The notes below the pieces were generated by a model. That model ran no database searches, was not told where the DNA came from, and worked only from the letters and a program-made list of their open reading frames with translations. Shown one piece after another: positions 23,786 through 37,339 of a stretch of DNA of 64,000 nucleotides. Every line of letters begins with the position of its first letter. The stretch's first letter is position 1. The DNA is from Reticulitermes speratus (lineage: Eukaryota > Arthropoda > Insecta > Blattodea > Rhinotermitidae). A program made the translations under genes and the position numbers. Location of the stretch: positions 21,645,033-21,709,032 of the forward strand of contig JAJKFL010000014.1 in the NCBI GenBank assembly GCA_021186555.1, in the 5' to 3' direction.

Positions 23786-24937
23786 ATATAGGCCTATAAG
23801 ATAATAAAAGTAGGGCTGCTCATGTAGTACAAGATTTTGTCCTGTTCTCACGTCAGTTTTAACATGTTTTCCCAACACTGTGTGACACTGCGTTCCTCAG
23901 TTTATTTTAATACCAACAAGTACTCTTGGTTTGTAGACGTATCTTCTGGTTCAAGGAAAAGAAATGACTATAGTTTTACTAAATAAATTTAGAACACACA
24001 ATTTACTTTTGCATCATGTACTTGATGGACTTCGTCCCTCGTCTCATGTTAAAAATGTAACAGGAAATATATCACTGTGCAAAGGAAGACACGATCACTC
24101 ACCTTCGTCAAGCTAAAATGCGGTTAAAACCTGCCCAGATGAGCCCGATATGTAAAGCAGTTGTCAACCGCTACCCAAGAGGTAGAAGGAGCTGTTATGT
24201 GGCCCAACAGGGTAAGGTTTAAGTACTTTTAGCCTGAGGACAGGGATCGATCCTATCTTTTTGACGTTGTGTATTACTTTTTGTTATTATTTTTAAGACG
24301 AGACGATGGACAGTGTATATTAAGCAAATGAGTCCAAGTGCGATACAGGAGGTCGTCCTTATGCGAGGTCAGTTGGGACCAAAAACCGCCACTTAAACCG
24401 GAAGTCCTTGAAGCGGAGAATTCACGCACATTAGAAATCATATACTGTAAATAGGGGGAATGAGGAGCGGGTTGGTGTATACAGTAATTTGTACAGTAAT
24501 TTATCTTAAGAGCATGATCAGAAGAGTGGGAGAAGAGGGCGGATGCAAGTGAGATTGAAACTGATTTCTGCTGGAAAATCCATGGTCCACCGATGTGATC
24601 CTCGGAAGTTCGGGAGAACTTTACGTATGTTTTTGCAAACGTTTGGCACCATATGTTTCGCAAAACGGATATCGGAAGCTTGGATTGACGGTGACTCTAG
24701 TACATAATTTTTAGAATGCAAACTAGTCTTTTGTCAGTTCATTACACTTGGTTATCAACAACACATTTTATTCGCTCTGTATAAGAAAATTCCACAGATT
24801 ACATTATTGCAACGTAATACCTGAACTAAGCGCAATTGTTAGGCTGTGTAATAATGCTTTAATAATAAGTAGGCCTACAGAAATAATAGTGATGTACAAA
24901 AAATAAAATTTCAGTTGCTAATACTCTGAATAGTTAC

Positions 24938-25273
24938 CTGGCCTCCGCCATATGGTGGAGGCGGTCTTGAAGGTCCCTGAGGTCCTGTTGGTGGAGGTCC
25001 GTAAGTTGGTGTTGGCAAAGGCCTGATTGTACCAGGAGATGGTCTAGGATATGAGGGTGGAGGTCCATATGTTGGTGTTGGTGAGGGTCTAAGTGTGCCG
25101 GGATACGAGGGTGCAGGTCCCGAGGGACCAGGTACAGGTGAAGGGAAGGGAACGGGAGGCTTGTTGTACTGGTAGCCCTGATCCGGAGGAAGATACCCGC
25201 TGGCTGGTCCACTCTGAGGCTCCGTGTTCACTACGCCTGCCGTAGCCAGCACTCCCAACATCAGCACGACCCT
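24938..25273 (-). CDS. Pro-resilin-like protein, exon 2 (residues 6-117, linker)
   Basis: This exon is 336 nt, exactly 112 codons, flanked by acceptor TCTCTTGTGCAG/AGG and donor CAG/GTAACT, both phase 0. It begins with RVVLMLGVLATAGVVNTEP, the hydrophobic core and end of the signal peptide. A low-complexity linker follows, rich in Pro, Gly, Ser and Tyr. The unit PTPTYGPPP occurs twice (residues 70-78 and 92-100), each followed by PxGT/PxGP-like turns, and the exon ends PPPPYGGGQ. YGPPP echoes the YGAPG/YGPP turns of resilin-type elastic proteins, where Tyr can form di-tyrosine crosslinks. Known: such linkers are disordered and elastomeric. Inferred: it supplies elasticity beside the chitin-binding domain of exon 3. 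The open frame runs eight codons past the donor, but these are intronic. Confidence 0.92.
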
Positions 25274-26404
25274 CTGCACAAGAGACAAAACGCCAGGTCA
25301 TCCTCAGAAGTGCAAAACGCAAGGAAAAAGGACAGCAGTCTTTTTTCATATTGAAGAGATGTCTGTATACTGTGGAACCAACGCTAGCCAATGGAGATGG
25401 TGGGCAATGTCTTTCGAAACTGTGTAACCACCTTCAAGACTGCGCGATGTCGTAACCACGAAGACAACAACATAATCTTCTTCGCCGTGAAAATCTCAGA
25501 TTCGTTTAATGAATAAGAATTTTCATGGTCTATTTTAGGGCTGTCATGTAAGTACTGGGATATTACATTCTCGCAGTCATTTACCAACACTTTTATGTTC
25601 TCATTCGACGCTTCACAGATTCTTTATTTGGTGCACCATTAAGTAAACAAAATAATAGATACAGCTACAGTAAAATGCTACATTTGAATGGAATCAGTTA
25701 GGGCTAAGGCGATACAGAGAACATGAAATAAAATGTTTAATTGTTCATGCATCAGACAATATCATGAAAGTATTTATACGTAATTCAGTCCAAAGACAGT
25801 ATTTCCATTGATGTGGACGTAAAAATTATTAACACTACTGTTTCAGGTGCAGGTGTAGAATTTATTTTTACGGGATGAGACTTTAGAATATGAAATATGA
25901 ATAACATAGTATTTGAACAGGAATATCCTGGACTTACTTAAATATCTATTCCTGCATTTGCGGAGAGGAACTGACAAAAATCACGTAAAATAGAATAATT
26001 TTTATTAACGCTTTTCTGACAGACACTGAAATCGGAAGTTCTAAAAAGTATGGTTAAGTCATGCACGATACTGATATACTAAGTTTAGATTGGATTACTA
26101 GAAGCATAACCTTGCATGCGCACACTTTTTATATACTGTTTTTAAATATTACTGTTACTTTTCGATGTCATTTCTTATCTCAGCACATATTTTCATTTGA
26201 TTCAGAGGCTTGTTTCGTGTGAGGAAGACAGTACTCTGATCACTAATTTTTCGTTCGCAAGTAACTTAATATCAAATAAAGTTTCCTTCAGTTGCGCATT
26301 TACTTTCTTAACCAACAGTCTCTTACTGTTGTTAAGCGCGGCAAGGATGTTGACATTATATTAGGTCCAGGCTAAGCCCTAAGGTTACGATGCAAATCGT
26401 GGAC

Positions 26405-26690
26405 ACTTGGGTAATGTCGGGATTTGAAGTTCTCACAGCTGTGTCGATGAATATTCAAGTTCTCTGGGATATGACGCTATGTCGATTGTTAGTTACCGAC
26501 TTTTTTTTGGTGGGGGGGGGGGGGGAGATTTCTGCTACAGTATTTAGAATGCAAGAAATACAGGAGAACTATCTTGGATCCCTTGGGCTCTCACGTTGGA
26601 GGCAGCGGACTCTTCCGAAACGTTGGCAATTTCTCATCGACCAGCGTTATATGCAACGAAAAAGTATTCACTTGAGTACACGATTTTATG
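26405..26690 (+). repeat. Dispersed repeat family D (FWxVTPC-type translation)
   Basis: One frame reads GFEVLTAVSMNIQVLWDMTL with CRLLV after it, a peptide I recognise as a recurrent translation of a dispersed arthropod repeat (FW.VTPC.LV). A long G run (about 26513-26525) interrupts it. The mechanism class is unknown to me. Related short pieces lie at 30985, 53570 and 58720. Confidence 0.45.
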
Positions 26691-27832
26691 TAACACAGAA
26701 TAGGTTATTTAACACGACAGTAAGGGTGGAAAGCTTTAACTTGCTTCAGGCAACTTCAGAGTAACAAACAGTGTAAGTGAATGATGTATGATCTCATGGT
26801 GAAGATATGTAATTTTTAGTTACAATTGGTCTTGTAGAAAATAAAGAAGATCCGCGCCAGTTTATGAAGACAGGAATGTCCTTCAGATTCTGTGTTTAGA
26901 AAGCTTACCCAGCCCATTACAGAAACGAACCTAACCCACTGTAACCCAACTTGACCTTTACAACTCATATACAAAGTGATCACGAAATATTTCGGAATAT
27001 TCCCATAAACGGTGTTTTGCTCCTTAGGCAAAGGCGGAAAACGTGAACTGTATGGGTCACGTAGTTCCACTACTGTCATATAGCTGGTGCAAAGTATAGT
27101 CGCACATTTAAAGGAAAAATGAGTTGATATCTACTGACTTAATTATTTCAAAACAACTTATTATGAACTTTATGAATTTTATGTAACTTATTATGAATAG
27201 GTCTCGGATATTCAGGCATTACATTTTTAAGTTTATGAACGTTAAATGCGCTCGTGAAACATTATGAATAAGTACCATTGTCAAAAGATTTTATGGTATA
27301 TTCACGTGTGCTCTTTTAACTTTGAAATAGACACACATTTTTTAAAAATAAGTGCTAGAGACTCTTATTTCCAGAGTACATGTAACTAATGTATGCGGTA
27401 AGGTGAGGGCAACACTAGGTCAAAATTTGGAAGCCTTTAATCTTTGCGGGTGTTCGTTATTATTCTGTGCATGGCAGTGGATGAGGGTCATTAAATCTAC
27501 TGCGGTAACACGAATGTCAAAAACAGTGCCCCAGCAGTTTAAAAGAGTATTTTAACTTTTTAATAACAGATATCCTATAATGAAGAGGTGCCTTTAGAAG
27601 GAAACTTTCAGAAGCGCTGCGCATAACACCAACAAAGGCATAGCATATGAGGAGATATGTGACACTATTCAGTACGATGAATATCTAATAAGTTAGTGTT
27701 TAAAATCAAGCTACATTTTGCAGAGAGCTACATTTATTTTGGCTTATATGTCCCAAAACCTCAGTTTGAAGTTGGATTTTAAGATAATTTGTAATAAATG
27801 CAATAAAAATTCCGTGTCTGAGAGAGCGTTTG

Positions 27833-28985
27833 TTTTGTCTATGCGAATTAACGCACAGACACATCGACGGTTTTGTGAATATGTGAGTTAACGCACAGTG
27901 ACCTAAAAGTTATTGTGTCTATGTGAATTAGCGCACAAACACATCGACGGTTTTGTGAATAAGTGAGTTAACGCGCAGTCACTTAAAAGTTATTGTGTCT
28001 ACGTGAATTAGCGCACAGACACATCGACGCTTTTGTGAATGTGTGAGTTAACGCACACTGACCTAAAAGTTATTGTGTCTATGTGAATTAGCGCACAGAC
28101 ACATCGACGGTTTTGTGAATATGTGGGTTAACGCGCAGTGACCTAAAAGTTATTGTGTCTATGTGAATTAGCGCAGAGACACATCGACGCTTTTGTGAAT
28201 ATGTGAGTTAACGCGCAGTGACCTAAAAGTTATTGTGTCTATGTGAATTAGCGCACAGACACATCGACGCTTTTGTGAATATGTGAGTTAACGCGCAGTC
28301 ACTTAAAAGTTATTGTGTCTACGTGAATTAGCGCACAGACACATCGACGCTTTTGTGAATGTGTGAGTTAACGCACACTGACCTAAAAGTTATTGTGTCT
28401 ATGTGAATTAGCGCACAGACACATCGACGGTTTTGTGAATATGTGGGTTAACGCGCAGTGACCTAAAAGTTATTGTGTCTATGTGAATTAGCGCAGAGAC
28501 ACATCGACGCTTTTGTGAATATGTGAGTTAACGCGCAGTGACCTAAAAGTTATTGTGTCTATGTGAATTAGCGCACAGACACATCGACGCTTTTGTGAAT
28601 ATGTGAGTTAACGCGCAGTCACTTAAAAGTTATTGTGTCTACGTGAATTAGCGCACAGACACATCGACGCTTTTGTGAATGTGTGAGTTAACGCACACTG
28701 ACCTAAAAGTTATTGTGTCTATGTGAATTAGCGCACAGACACATCGACGGTTTTGTGAATATGTGGGTTAACGCGCAGTGACCTAAAAGTTATTGTGTCT
28801 ATGTGAATTAGCGCAGAGACACATCGACGCTTTTGTGAATATGTGAGTTAACGCGCAGTGACCTAAAAGTTATTGTGTCTATGTGAATTAGCGCACAGAC
28901 ACATCGACGCTTTTGTGAATATGTGAGTTAACGCGCAGTGACCTAAAAGTTATTGTGTCTATGTGAATTAGCGCACAGACACATC
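27833..28985. repeat. Tandem satellite, 80-bp monomer with 320-bp higher-order repeat
   Basis: About 14.4 copies of an 80-bp unit. Variant positions (CGACGG/CGACGC, GTGGG/GTGAG, CACAG/CAGAG, CAGTGACC/CAGTCACT) recur every four units. Blocks 28081-28400 and 28401-28720 look identical by eye, and a third block starts at 28721 and loses the pattern near 28931. Each 80-bp unit is itself two related 40-bp halves (TTGTGTCTATGTGA... and TTGTGAATATGTGA..., 27/40 matches by hand). Each unit carries a GTGTCT...AGACAC dyad and a GTTAAC site. Confidence 0.95.
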
Positions 28986-29554
28986 AAAGCAGAGTGGCTG
29001 CTTCCCTTCCTTATGGTGCGTGTCTGAAAGTGAAGTAATATTAAGGGATTACGTAATAAAGCTGGCCTGTATGTCACAGAAAATAATCTTCTTGTTTGAA
29101 GTTACAATGTACTTTGCCTCGAGTCGTCGTAAAAGAGAGATTAACATTGTTGGTTATACTAACAGCAAAAACAATTAATTTGAGAATGAATGGAAGGGTT
29201 TCATAACGTTCTTATCTTTTAAATAATTATCATTACCTCAAGGAACGTGTTATTGAGGTCAGTTTCATTTACGTTTCTGTTACTTAATACACTAATCTCA
29301 TCAGTCGTGTGAATGTTTGCACTCTTGTATTACATTTGCTTCTGCTGCTAATACTGAGTCCTTGTCGTTATTGCAGTCCGCCTTCAGTTCACTGTTACGT
29401 ATAATGTTTCGTGCTTGTCATCAACCGTGAGTGGGGTCTGCTATGGACGTTCACTTGACACGAAGGTAGCATTTTGAATTGAATCTTCTATACTGTAGTC
29501 ATGACGTCAGAACCCGAATTTCGATCCATTATGTAACACCTCCAAGAAGAGATA

Positions 29555-29770
29555 CGGGCAGGGGATGCGGAGATTTGGTGGAGAAACTTTAAGAAAAGAG
29601 ACTTCTCGGTAGACATAGACTTAGACGGGAATAATATTAAAGTGGATCTTAAAGAAATAGGATAGAAGGGCCTGGACTGGATTTATCTGTATGAGGGTTA
29701 GGGAAAGTTTAATTGAAATCAAAGACCACGGTAACGAAATTTCGAGTTCCAAAATGTACTGAAAATTCTT
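29555..29770 (+). mobile_element. RTE-B 3' remnant
   Basis: The decayed frame reads like DGNNIKVDLKEIG then GLDWIYL, matching the RTE-B C-terminal pattern (DNIKMDLKEIG...DWI.LA). It is followed by an ACGGTAACGAAATT segment that parallels 1296-1310. Truncated at both ends. Confidence 0.5.
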
Positions 29771-30984
29771 GACTAGCTTAAGACCTATTAGCTTCTTACG
29801 AAAGAATCTGCTTAATAAAGTTTGTTCGTTAAATAAGAGGACAACGTGCTGCGGACATGTTTACAGGAATCTGGTGGTAAAAGTGTTGAGAATCATTTTT
29901 AGTACTTCTGATACACTGCAAAACGGAAATACGTTCGTCCGAATGCATTTTTTATCTTTGGAAGTATTCTTGATATTTTTTTCAGCCAGTACATTCATTT
30001 TGTAATTAAAGCCTATAATTAATACAGGACTACATGTTCTGTATGCGCTTATGTTGAACCAGGTTGTTTAAAATGTTCCTTATTTACTTTTATTGAAAAT
30101 TGCACTCAGAAAATATTTTAGTTCGACGATTTTTAACTTCCTGTCTTCGGCGGCCGATGCGGTTTCAGCCGTTTTATCATCATGCGATATACACAGCAGT
30201 AGGTCTACGTACTTTGTTGCTGTAAATTTGAACAGCATTCTCAGCAGTCAGTTCCATTGTGTGTCACTCGTTCAGTTCCTCCAGATTTTTAGCTTTCAAT
30301 TTCTACTGGCTCACACCCAGGTTTTATGAGATATTCAAACAGTCGTTACTATATTACTACCTAAATTCACTGCGCTTCGCAACTTTGGTTTTAAACCCAG
30401 ATAATTTAGGCAAGCCGGACTAGTGGATGGAACAAAAGATACAAAATATTTTCCTGGAAGTTACTCGGTTGCTGCAATGCATGTCGTGAACTTTATTTTG
30501 TGACGTAACTAACAACTAACCCGTTATCTATTAAAATGTTGTGCTGCCCGTAGTAGACAGAGCTAATTACGGTTAGTGTCTGTAATAGAGCCGCTGCATT
30601 CTCATCTGCCAGTCTGGCATTTTCCTCTTCAAGCCGGTCATTCTCTTTGCCCCAGCAAATTCGAAGACCTTAATTATGTAATATAATTACTCGTCTTGAA
30701 ATTCGGCTTGTCCCTAGTCGGATACTCTATTCTGTGTGCCCCAGTAGAGTGAGTGGTGAGGCGTAAGACCTGTAATTACGGTGTATAATTTATTAAAGCG
30801 TCTGCTAGTGATGTATCATACCTTCAATAAGCGTAGGAACCAATAGCTTCCTTGTTCCAGATGCTGCTGTCAATGTGTGTGTGTGTGTGTGAGTGTATGT
30901 GTTAGTATCAGGACAGGTAGCACTTCTTAGCCGGCCTGCTGAGTGTGGTATTTAAACTGCTCAGAGAATAAGCTTTTATTACAA

Positions 30985-31085
30985 TGGTATGAAGAAATTA
31001 TTTGTTTCGGTTGTCTGTAACTAACTACCAATCTACGCTGCGTAACAACACAGAAGAACGAAGATATCTTTTTTTTCCTTGTTTT
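30985..31085 (-). repeat. Repeat family D fragment
   Basis: The minus-strand frame gives FFCVVTQRRLVVSYRQ, close to the FW.VTPCRLV.SYR pattern of family D. Short fragment with no boundaries found. Confidence 0.35.
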
Positions 31086-32029
31086 GCCTTCAGTTTTGTT
31101 GCAGTTGTTTGGAGAAAATTGTTCTACCTCAAAGATTTCTGCACGTTCACGAGTCAGAGCTGAAGACATATTACAGATCCGGTTTTATTCTCGCTTGTCA
31201 ATTTCAGGAATAATCTAGAATATGTGGTCGTGAAGTCCGATAAACTTACACTCGTAAGGAACTTTAATTATTTATTTTGATAGACCTGTTTAGCTATTTA
31301 ACGTCTTATTTTAATTACTGAGGTAAAGTATAATTCTGACGTATACGAGCCGTTGAAACGCGAAGTATTTTAGGTAACTGTTCCAAGAAAAATGTGACTA
31401 GTACCTATAATGTGTTAGAATATTGGGGTTGATGAACAGACAAAGTAGTGTAAATCATAGCTTTAATTTACCCCTCAGAAAACAGCGAATATCAAGGTAG
31501 GTCAGTGACAATTCTGTGGCACTGACAGGCAAAGGCGTTTTTCAAAGTATTTCAAATAAAGAAAACATGACCTACAACACTGTGTCTTTCAGAACGGTTT
31601 TATAGAGACTAATAATTGGATGATAGCGGATTTTGAAAATAAGTTGTCATGGACTGATTTTATGTAGAGTTTGGAATTTGTCTGGAGCAACCGAGGAAGT
31701 TTACAGAATTCCTTGGCTTGGCTAATCTGTGTATCCCACTGACGTTCGAAAGGATCATCTCTGAACGGGACTTCAGCCACATTGATTGTACCGAAACATG
31801 ATGTTTTGAACATCGTTCTATTAAGAGTATGCTATGATGAGGTTGTGTAGTAGTTGTAACCAAAGATATGCCAATCCATGGTAGCTGAATTCGGACCTGA
31901 TACCCTCATGATTACGAGTCAGAAGACCAAGCCTCTCGGCAGTGCTTGGTGTCGCGATGTGCAGCGAAAGAGCATACAAGCAATTACACGACACAGATTG
32001 TTCATGGATAACTTATCGTCGGTACTGGG

Positions 32030-32305
32030 ATTAGGTTACACGTGCGAGGTCAGAATAATTCTTATTCGATTCCCGTAAAGAACAACGGATTTTTTCTCTC
32101 CAGTTTGTCTTGACTGGCTCGTGGTTTCAACCATGCATTGGGAACTGGAGTTTTTTCCCAAAGGATAAAGCGGCCAGGTCTTGAAGCCAACCACTGGCCT
32201 ACATATAATGAGGGGTTTAAGAATACTTGGAGCCATACTTGTACTTCCCCATACGCCTTCATGGCGTGCACAGAGAGAGCTTTACCATTACCTTACACGC
32301 ACTTC
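32030..32305 (+). mobile_element. Diverged SINE sharing the body of the copies at 712 and 16757
   Basis: A B-box-like TATTCGATTCCCG lies near 32067. The body has GGATAAAGCGGCCAGG (compare GGATAAAGCGACCGGG at 1081-1096), then CTTCATGGCGTGCACAG, also at 17024-17038. It ends GCTTTACCATTACC, close to the TTTACC tail. Confidence 0.55.
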
Positions 32306-33164
32306 TTGCTATTGTACCTCTCTGCAGAACTGGCAATTAGGAAACAAGGCAGATGGAAAACAAAGAAGAGAAAGGTGATGCAAAGAAAGTTCCCGGTGTG
32401 CAATAATTTACAAGTTTCTAAAGCTATCTGAAGATCTCCACTACAGAATTTCTCATAACTTCATTATCACGTTGCTAAATATTGCACGATTCTAGGGGGG
32501 AAATTAGAAACACTTTGAAAGTTTTTCTAGCCTCACAATTTGGTGTCCATAATTAAAGTTTTACTGCTCTGATTCGAATCTGGAGAAGACGATGAGTAAA
32601 TGCACTGCAAAGACGTGAGTTGAAGTGACCCGTAGTGTCGTTTGGTCTTTTCTTTCTAGGTGGTATACGAGGAGTGGCATTTGTTGTCTCATATACCAAA
32701 TGAGGTTTTTGTGAATACATCTAAATATTTTGTTGCAAGTTCAAAGGGTCTATTGAAATTTGTGACTGTGGAAAGTAACGGTTTCAGTAGATGTATAAAC
32801 AAGACAGGATATATAAGTGTAATGTAACATTGAGGCACACTCGAATCTTTGTTGCCTGGACCCTCCTCAAGTGGTTACACCATTTGTTTCACTGTAGTTA
32901 CACTTTTTGTTGTTGGTCACATGTATTATATAGTTATTAATATTAATAAGGCATTTTATTACATTTATTTGAATAATTTATTTATATGTCTAGGTTGATT
33001 TTGCTGTGTTAAATTTAGCGACATTAAAGTATAGAATGTTAAATTTCACTCCGTCTAATTATCTTATAATTTGTTATTATAAAAAATATTTCGTGTACGA
33101 TTTGTAAATAGAGTAGGTATGTGTAAATCTACAAGTACATACCAAATTTTATATTTCTACACAC

Positions 33165-33187
33165 AATAAATAAATAAATAAATAAAT
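33165..33187. repeat. (AAAT)n microsatellite
   Basis: About five to six AAAT units. It may be the tail of an undetected retroposon; none recognised. Confidence 0.7.
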
Positions 33188-33603
33188 ATTAAGTATTATG
33201 TTTGCGCGGATTTTATGTTCATTGCTTACGCATCATGTAAATCAAGAAGAAAAATCAACAACAAAACAGGAACGTGACTTAAAAACACGAATAATGTGTT
33301 GTTGGATTATTACGTCACATGACAGTAAGTCTACGTATAGATAGTATATTTTTTCGACCTCTTTAGATCTGTCGTATTTATTTCAATTTTCTCGTATACA
33401 CGATTTTCGAAAAATATTTTTAACACGAAATGTGTGTTTTATATTCTTTAAATTTTTATCTGAAACCTATCTTAACCTAGCAAGAAGTCAGCAAATTATT
33501 GTTACATATTTGTGTAGATCTTCGTGTACAGTTACTTTTACTTTGTTCCGATTGTAACCAAGTTCCATTTTATGGGTATACTTTTGTTACTAATCCCCAA
33601 TAT

Positions 33604-33720
33604 GTCATGAAAATCCATCCAGAGGAAACGGAGTTGTTCCATGCGGATGACAGACGGAAGGACTGGCAGACATGACGAAGCTAATTGTTAGTCTTTGCAG
33701 CTTTGTGAAGGTGCCTATAA
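33604..33720 (+). repeat. Dispersed repeat family E, copy 1
   Basis: TCATGAAAATCCATCCAGAG, then a TTGTTCCATGCGGATGA block, CAGACATGACGAAGC and GAAGGTGCCTATAA align with 56736-56850. TCATGAAAATC.GT plus GACAGACAG-type endings are common near the 3' ends of some arthropod retroposons. Confidence 0.6.
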
Positions 33721-35632
33721 GTGGCGTGTATTAGAATAAAGAACATAATTTAAATAGGCTCTAATTGTGTTATTTGTGAATCGTTATTACAGAATTAGGA
33801 AGCAGTTGAAATAATGATTAGCGTGTGATTAATATTTATTGTGTCCTGGGTCACCGATAGAGAGGTTTAAATCATGATAAGCTGTGAACATCATGGCGGC
33901 CAGTCATCTAAACACATGTATAGACCCACGTTTCGAAACGTTGCACATAGCAAATAAAAAAAACATCTGTAAAATAAAATTGCAATAACGACGGGTTTAT
34001 CTATTGAAAATTCACAGCTTGTCGGACATGACACCAGTAGGTTGGTGCCTAGTTGTTGACGATTCGGAAGAGCTTGCCTTCTCCATCTGCAGTTTTAAGA
34101 AGTCTAGATGTTTCAACTTCTTTAACCCCCCCTAAAGATGGCGGCAGCCAGCTGCTGCGAAACAACGGTAACTTTCTACGAATGTACACCGTTTTCTATT
34201 TCAGAAGAATTGAAAATTTACCAACACGTCTGTGGGAACCGAAAGTCTCAGATGTTTATTATTAACTAAATATATGTGGGCTCTTTATTGTGTACGTAAA
34301 ATTAGAGACAAATTATATCCCCGTATTACAGGATTCATATTAGCCAGCCCTTTTATTATTAATCCAAATTCAACCCATTTCGTGCTATTGTATAGTGGTA
34401 TTGTACGTTCGGTGCTTTACAAAACCTAACTTGTTTTACTCTTTTTAACAAGAAAGTTGCTACTATTCAGAGTGACATGGGGGGTTGGGATATATACATA
34501 TATATAGCCCACATACATACGAGTATGTTGACATGTTTATTGTTTGAAACAAAAATGACCCTTAAATATGTCGAAAAAGGCGATGTTATATTGAAGATGT
34601 GAAAGGCGCTTGCCTTCTCTCCCCAATGCGGCTGTACAATTTGTTTTGTGGCGAGAAGTTACGTAACGCCAAAAAATAAACTCAGTTACATGTTTTACTT
34701 TGAAAGATGTACGGAGCCCAATAATGACGTCTTAGAGACACTGTGGTTTCAGTCCACAGCGCCTTATTTAGTGACGAATCACAAACGTCACGACCTGCCG
34801 TGTCGCACCGATACCTTAATTTTTAAGTTAAAGTCAACTAGTAAAGTCAAATTAACAAATTTAATGTTTGTTAGTTCACAACCCTGTAGGGAGAATACAG
34901 AAGTAAGTTTAATGCAGTTACAGCTACAGACAGTATGTAATGCAGGTTCCCTCCTTCTTTCACTGTGTATCTACCTTATAAAAATAAGTAATGTATTTAA
35001 ATTCTTCTGCTAATATACATATTTTCTCTTTGTATGGTGTACGTGTGTTAATCATTACCCAGCACACATTATTCATCATAAATGAAATCCGCTTCTTTGA
35101 TTCACTTCGTATTCTTTCACGTAAGAATTTGCTGTAGGAGTACTATGTGTGGGAGCGCGCATGCGTGAAATTGCCTGAACGTGAGAATAATAACTGAGTC
35201 AAGAAGTGGTAACATGTAAGGCCAGCGGGTTCCCTGTCGTTGCTATGAGACTAACCGTCTGATTGTACAATATTTTCATTTTGGTCTTCTCTAAGCATTC
35301 TGTTATGTAACAGAGATTGTGGTGGCTGTTCCTTCTCTGCACCGAGCAAGTTTGAGATTGTGTACAATTGCTCAGGTTCGCTTGAGACAGGAAGCGGTTT
35401 GTTGGCTACTCCTGCTGTTCTTTCCAAACAGAGAAGAAAACACAGAGGTTAAAGATTAATAGATTATGATTTCAGTTTCAATTTTTTCACACGGTGGGAA
35501 ACGTGTCATCCCCACTCCTATGACACAATAAACCAGGGGAGGCAGAGTGAAGTGATATGGACTAAAAAAGATGAAGTAACCGATAATGGAGAATATTGCA
35601 TAAGGAGAAGCTTCGTAGCATTTATCTTCACC

Positions 35633-35665
<33 letters not shown>
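35633..35665. repeat. (ATT)n microsatellite
   Basis: Eleven uninterrupted ATT units. Confidence 0.9.
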
Positions 35666-35666
<1 letters not shown>

Positions 35667-37339
35667 CTATGAAATAATTGTTTGAACTAAGGAGTTCACC
35701 ACTCTTAGGTAAGACAGAAAATATACGTTTGAAAACACTGTGTAAAGGGACAGCGTGGAAGCTGAATGGAAGGATAATATTAGAATGGATGAAAGATTAA
35801 TGACTTTTGAGGTATTAAACTTTTACTTAAGCTTACAGTGAAAGGTAGACTACTTGATTAATGGAGGTAAATAAAGAAATTGTATAAAAATTTTATGTTA
35901 GACATAGTCAAGTATCTGAAGTTTAAATAATGTAACATTATTTCCGAAATTGACTTCAATGTTCAGTGAGTAATAATAACGTAATAGTACTCTAAACAAT
36001 CGTCATTGGCTCAGCTATTCTGAGAGTAAATGGCGCAACTCAGCCAAAAACAACTTAATTTTTACTTTTGTAAGTAAATTAAAAATATTGTTAAATGTTA
36101 AGCTTATTGGACAAATATCTGACAGAATTTATGGATTTAAAAGAGCGCTTTTTAGCTGAGGGGTTGAGGGTGTAAAGTTTGATATTATGGTTTCTTGAGC
36201 TTTGAAATAAAAGTGACTAGTATCCTCGAGGATTGAGGCAATATGTTCCTCCAAAATACAGCACTTCTGAATTCTCATAATTTTAATTTCAGGTGTCTAA
36301 AGTGGGGATGATTTTAATTTCCGTGCTGTTTACGAAATAGTGTCAGGCGTTGAATTCTTAAAGACACGCTTTGTTTTCGTGCGAGAGCAATCTCAGGTAG
36401 TAGAAATGTCATGAGAAAACTATCTAACACCGCCTACTTCACGGATTTCTCGTTATTGCAAAACGAAACACTTCCTTACAGTTTATTGTACCCCATAAGT
36501 ATTTCGGTAACGTGTATCAATGCGTTTCTTTCCCGTATATCTGCTTAACGCTAAGTTACAGTATGAAATGGCTTTACCGTATGTGAAAAAGCATGGCACA
36601 TTTACTGAAACATCCTGTCCAATTTTAGCTAAGGATTTACACGGAAATTCATTTTGTTAATTACATTTTTTTTGTAACGGTTGTGTTTCTTTCAACACTC
36701 ATTTTATTGTGATCTGAGGTTCACATCTTGGTATAGAGGGATTTTATGCTGTGTTGATTTTCGACTTGGGCTAACATGCCAGGGGACTTCAACGTTTACC
36801 CGTTTCATTCTAACATTGTGAATATACACAGTCCGTTTTAGAAATGTAGCCTACTTTAAGTTTCTTGAAAACGCTGTCTCCTGAGATATGACACCATTTA
36901 TATTGGTATGTATTTTATTCATCTTGTAGAGCTTCTCTAGGGCGTAAGAAATTATTAGAGAGGGCACTTTAATGAGAACTAAAAGTTATTAGATTCGTGG
37001 AAGGAGGCTAAATATCAGTTGCTGCATAACCAAATACAACTTACTAGAGACGAATTACCTACGTCGTAAAGCTAGTGAAACGTTCCGTAAATAAAACATA
37101 TTTGGACATGAGAAGGAGGAATAAGAGAAGGCCGGAGAAAATTGCAGAATGATTCCATCACTTATGTTACTCGAATGAAGAAATCGGTGGATAAAGGGGG
37201 ATGAATAACCCTTCAGTGACATTGGGTTTTAAATTCCAACTGCTGCCCAAGACCGAAGGTTTTGAAACGTAGTAACCCTAAATGCATTCACGACAATACG
37301 ATACAACGAGGCCAGCAGCATATAAAGAATTAAAGGTCC

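Larger units (their letters stand above)
15908..24937 (-). other. Intron 2 of the pro-resilin-like gene (9,030 nt)
   Basis: Bounded by donor GTAACT (24937 downward) and acceptor TTTGTGCAG (ending 15908). It contains a foldback element (15986-16183), a SINE (16757-17056), a 41-bp tandem duplication (19780-19861), an unexplained plus-strand frame (20260-20478), RTE-B fragments, a hAT MITE (22869-23389) and a SINE fragment (23729-23785). The stretches 17057-19779, 20800-21700 and 23790-24900 show nothing I can support. Confidence 0.85.

Noticed and set aside
24274..24663. 129-codon minus-strand open frame in intron 2
   Set aside because: No recognisable domain or splice/promoter support; composition looks random.
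25274..25288. In-frame ATG giving MSLVQ before exon 2 as the true start
   Set aside because: It lies in intron sequence upstream of a strong TTGTGCAG acceptor and makes a poor signal peptide; MAFFK from exon 1 fits better.
25089..25391. Alternative-frame open frames across exon 2
   Set aside because: Shadows of the real linker-coding frame, lacking the splice-consistent structure.
27833..28985. CRISPR-like regularly spaced repeats
   Set aside because: Units are contiguous 80-bp tandem repeats without unique spacers, in a eukaryotic intron.
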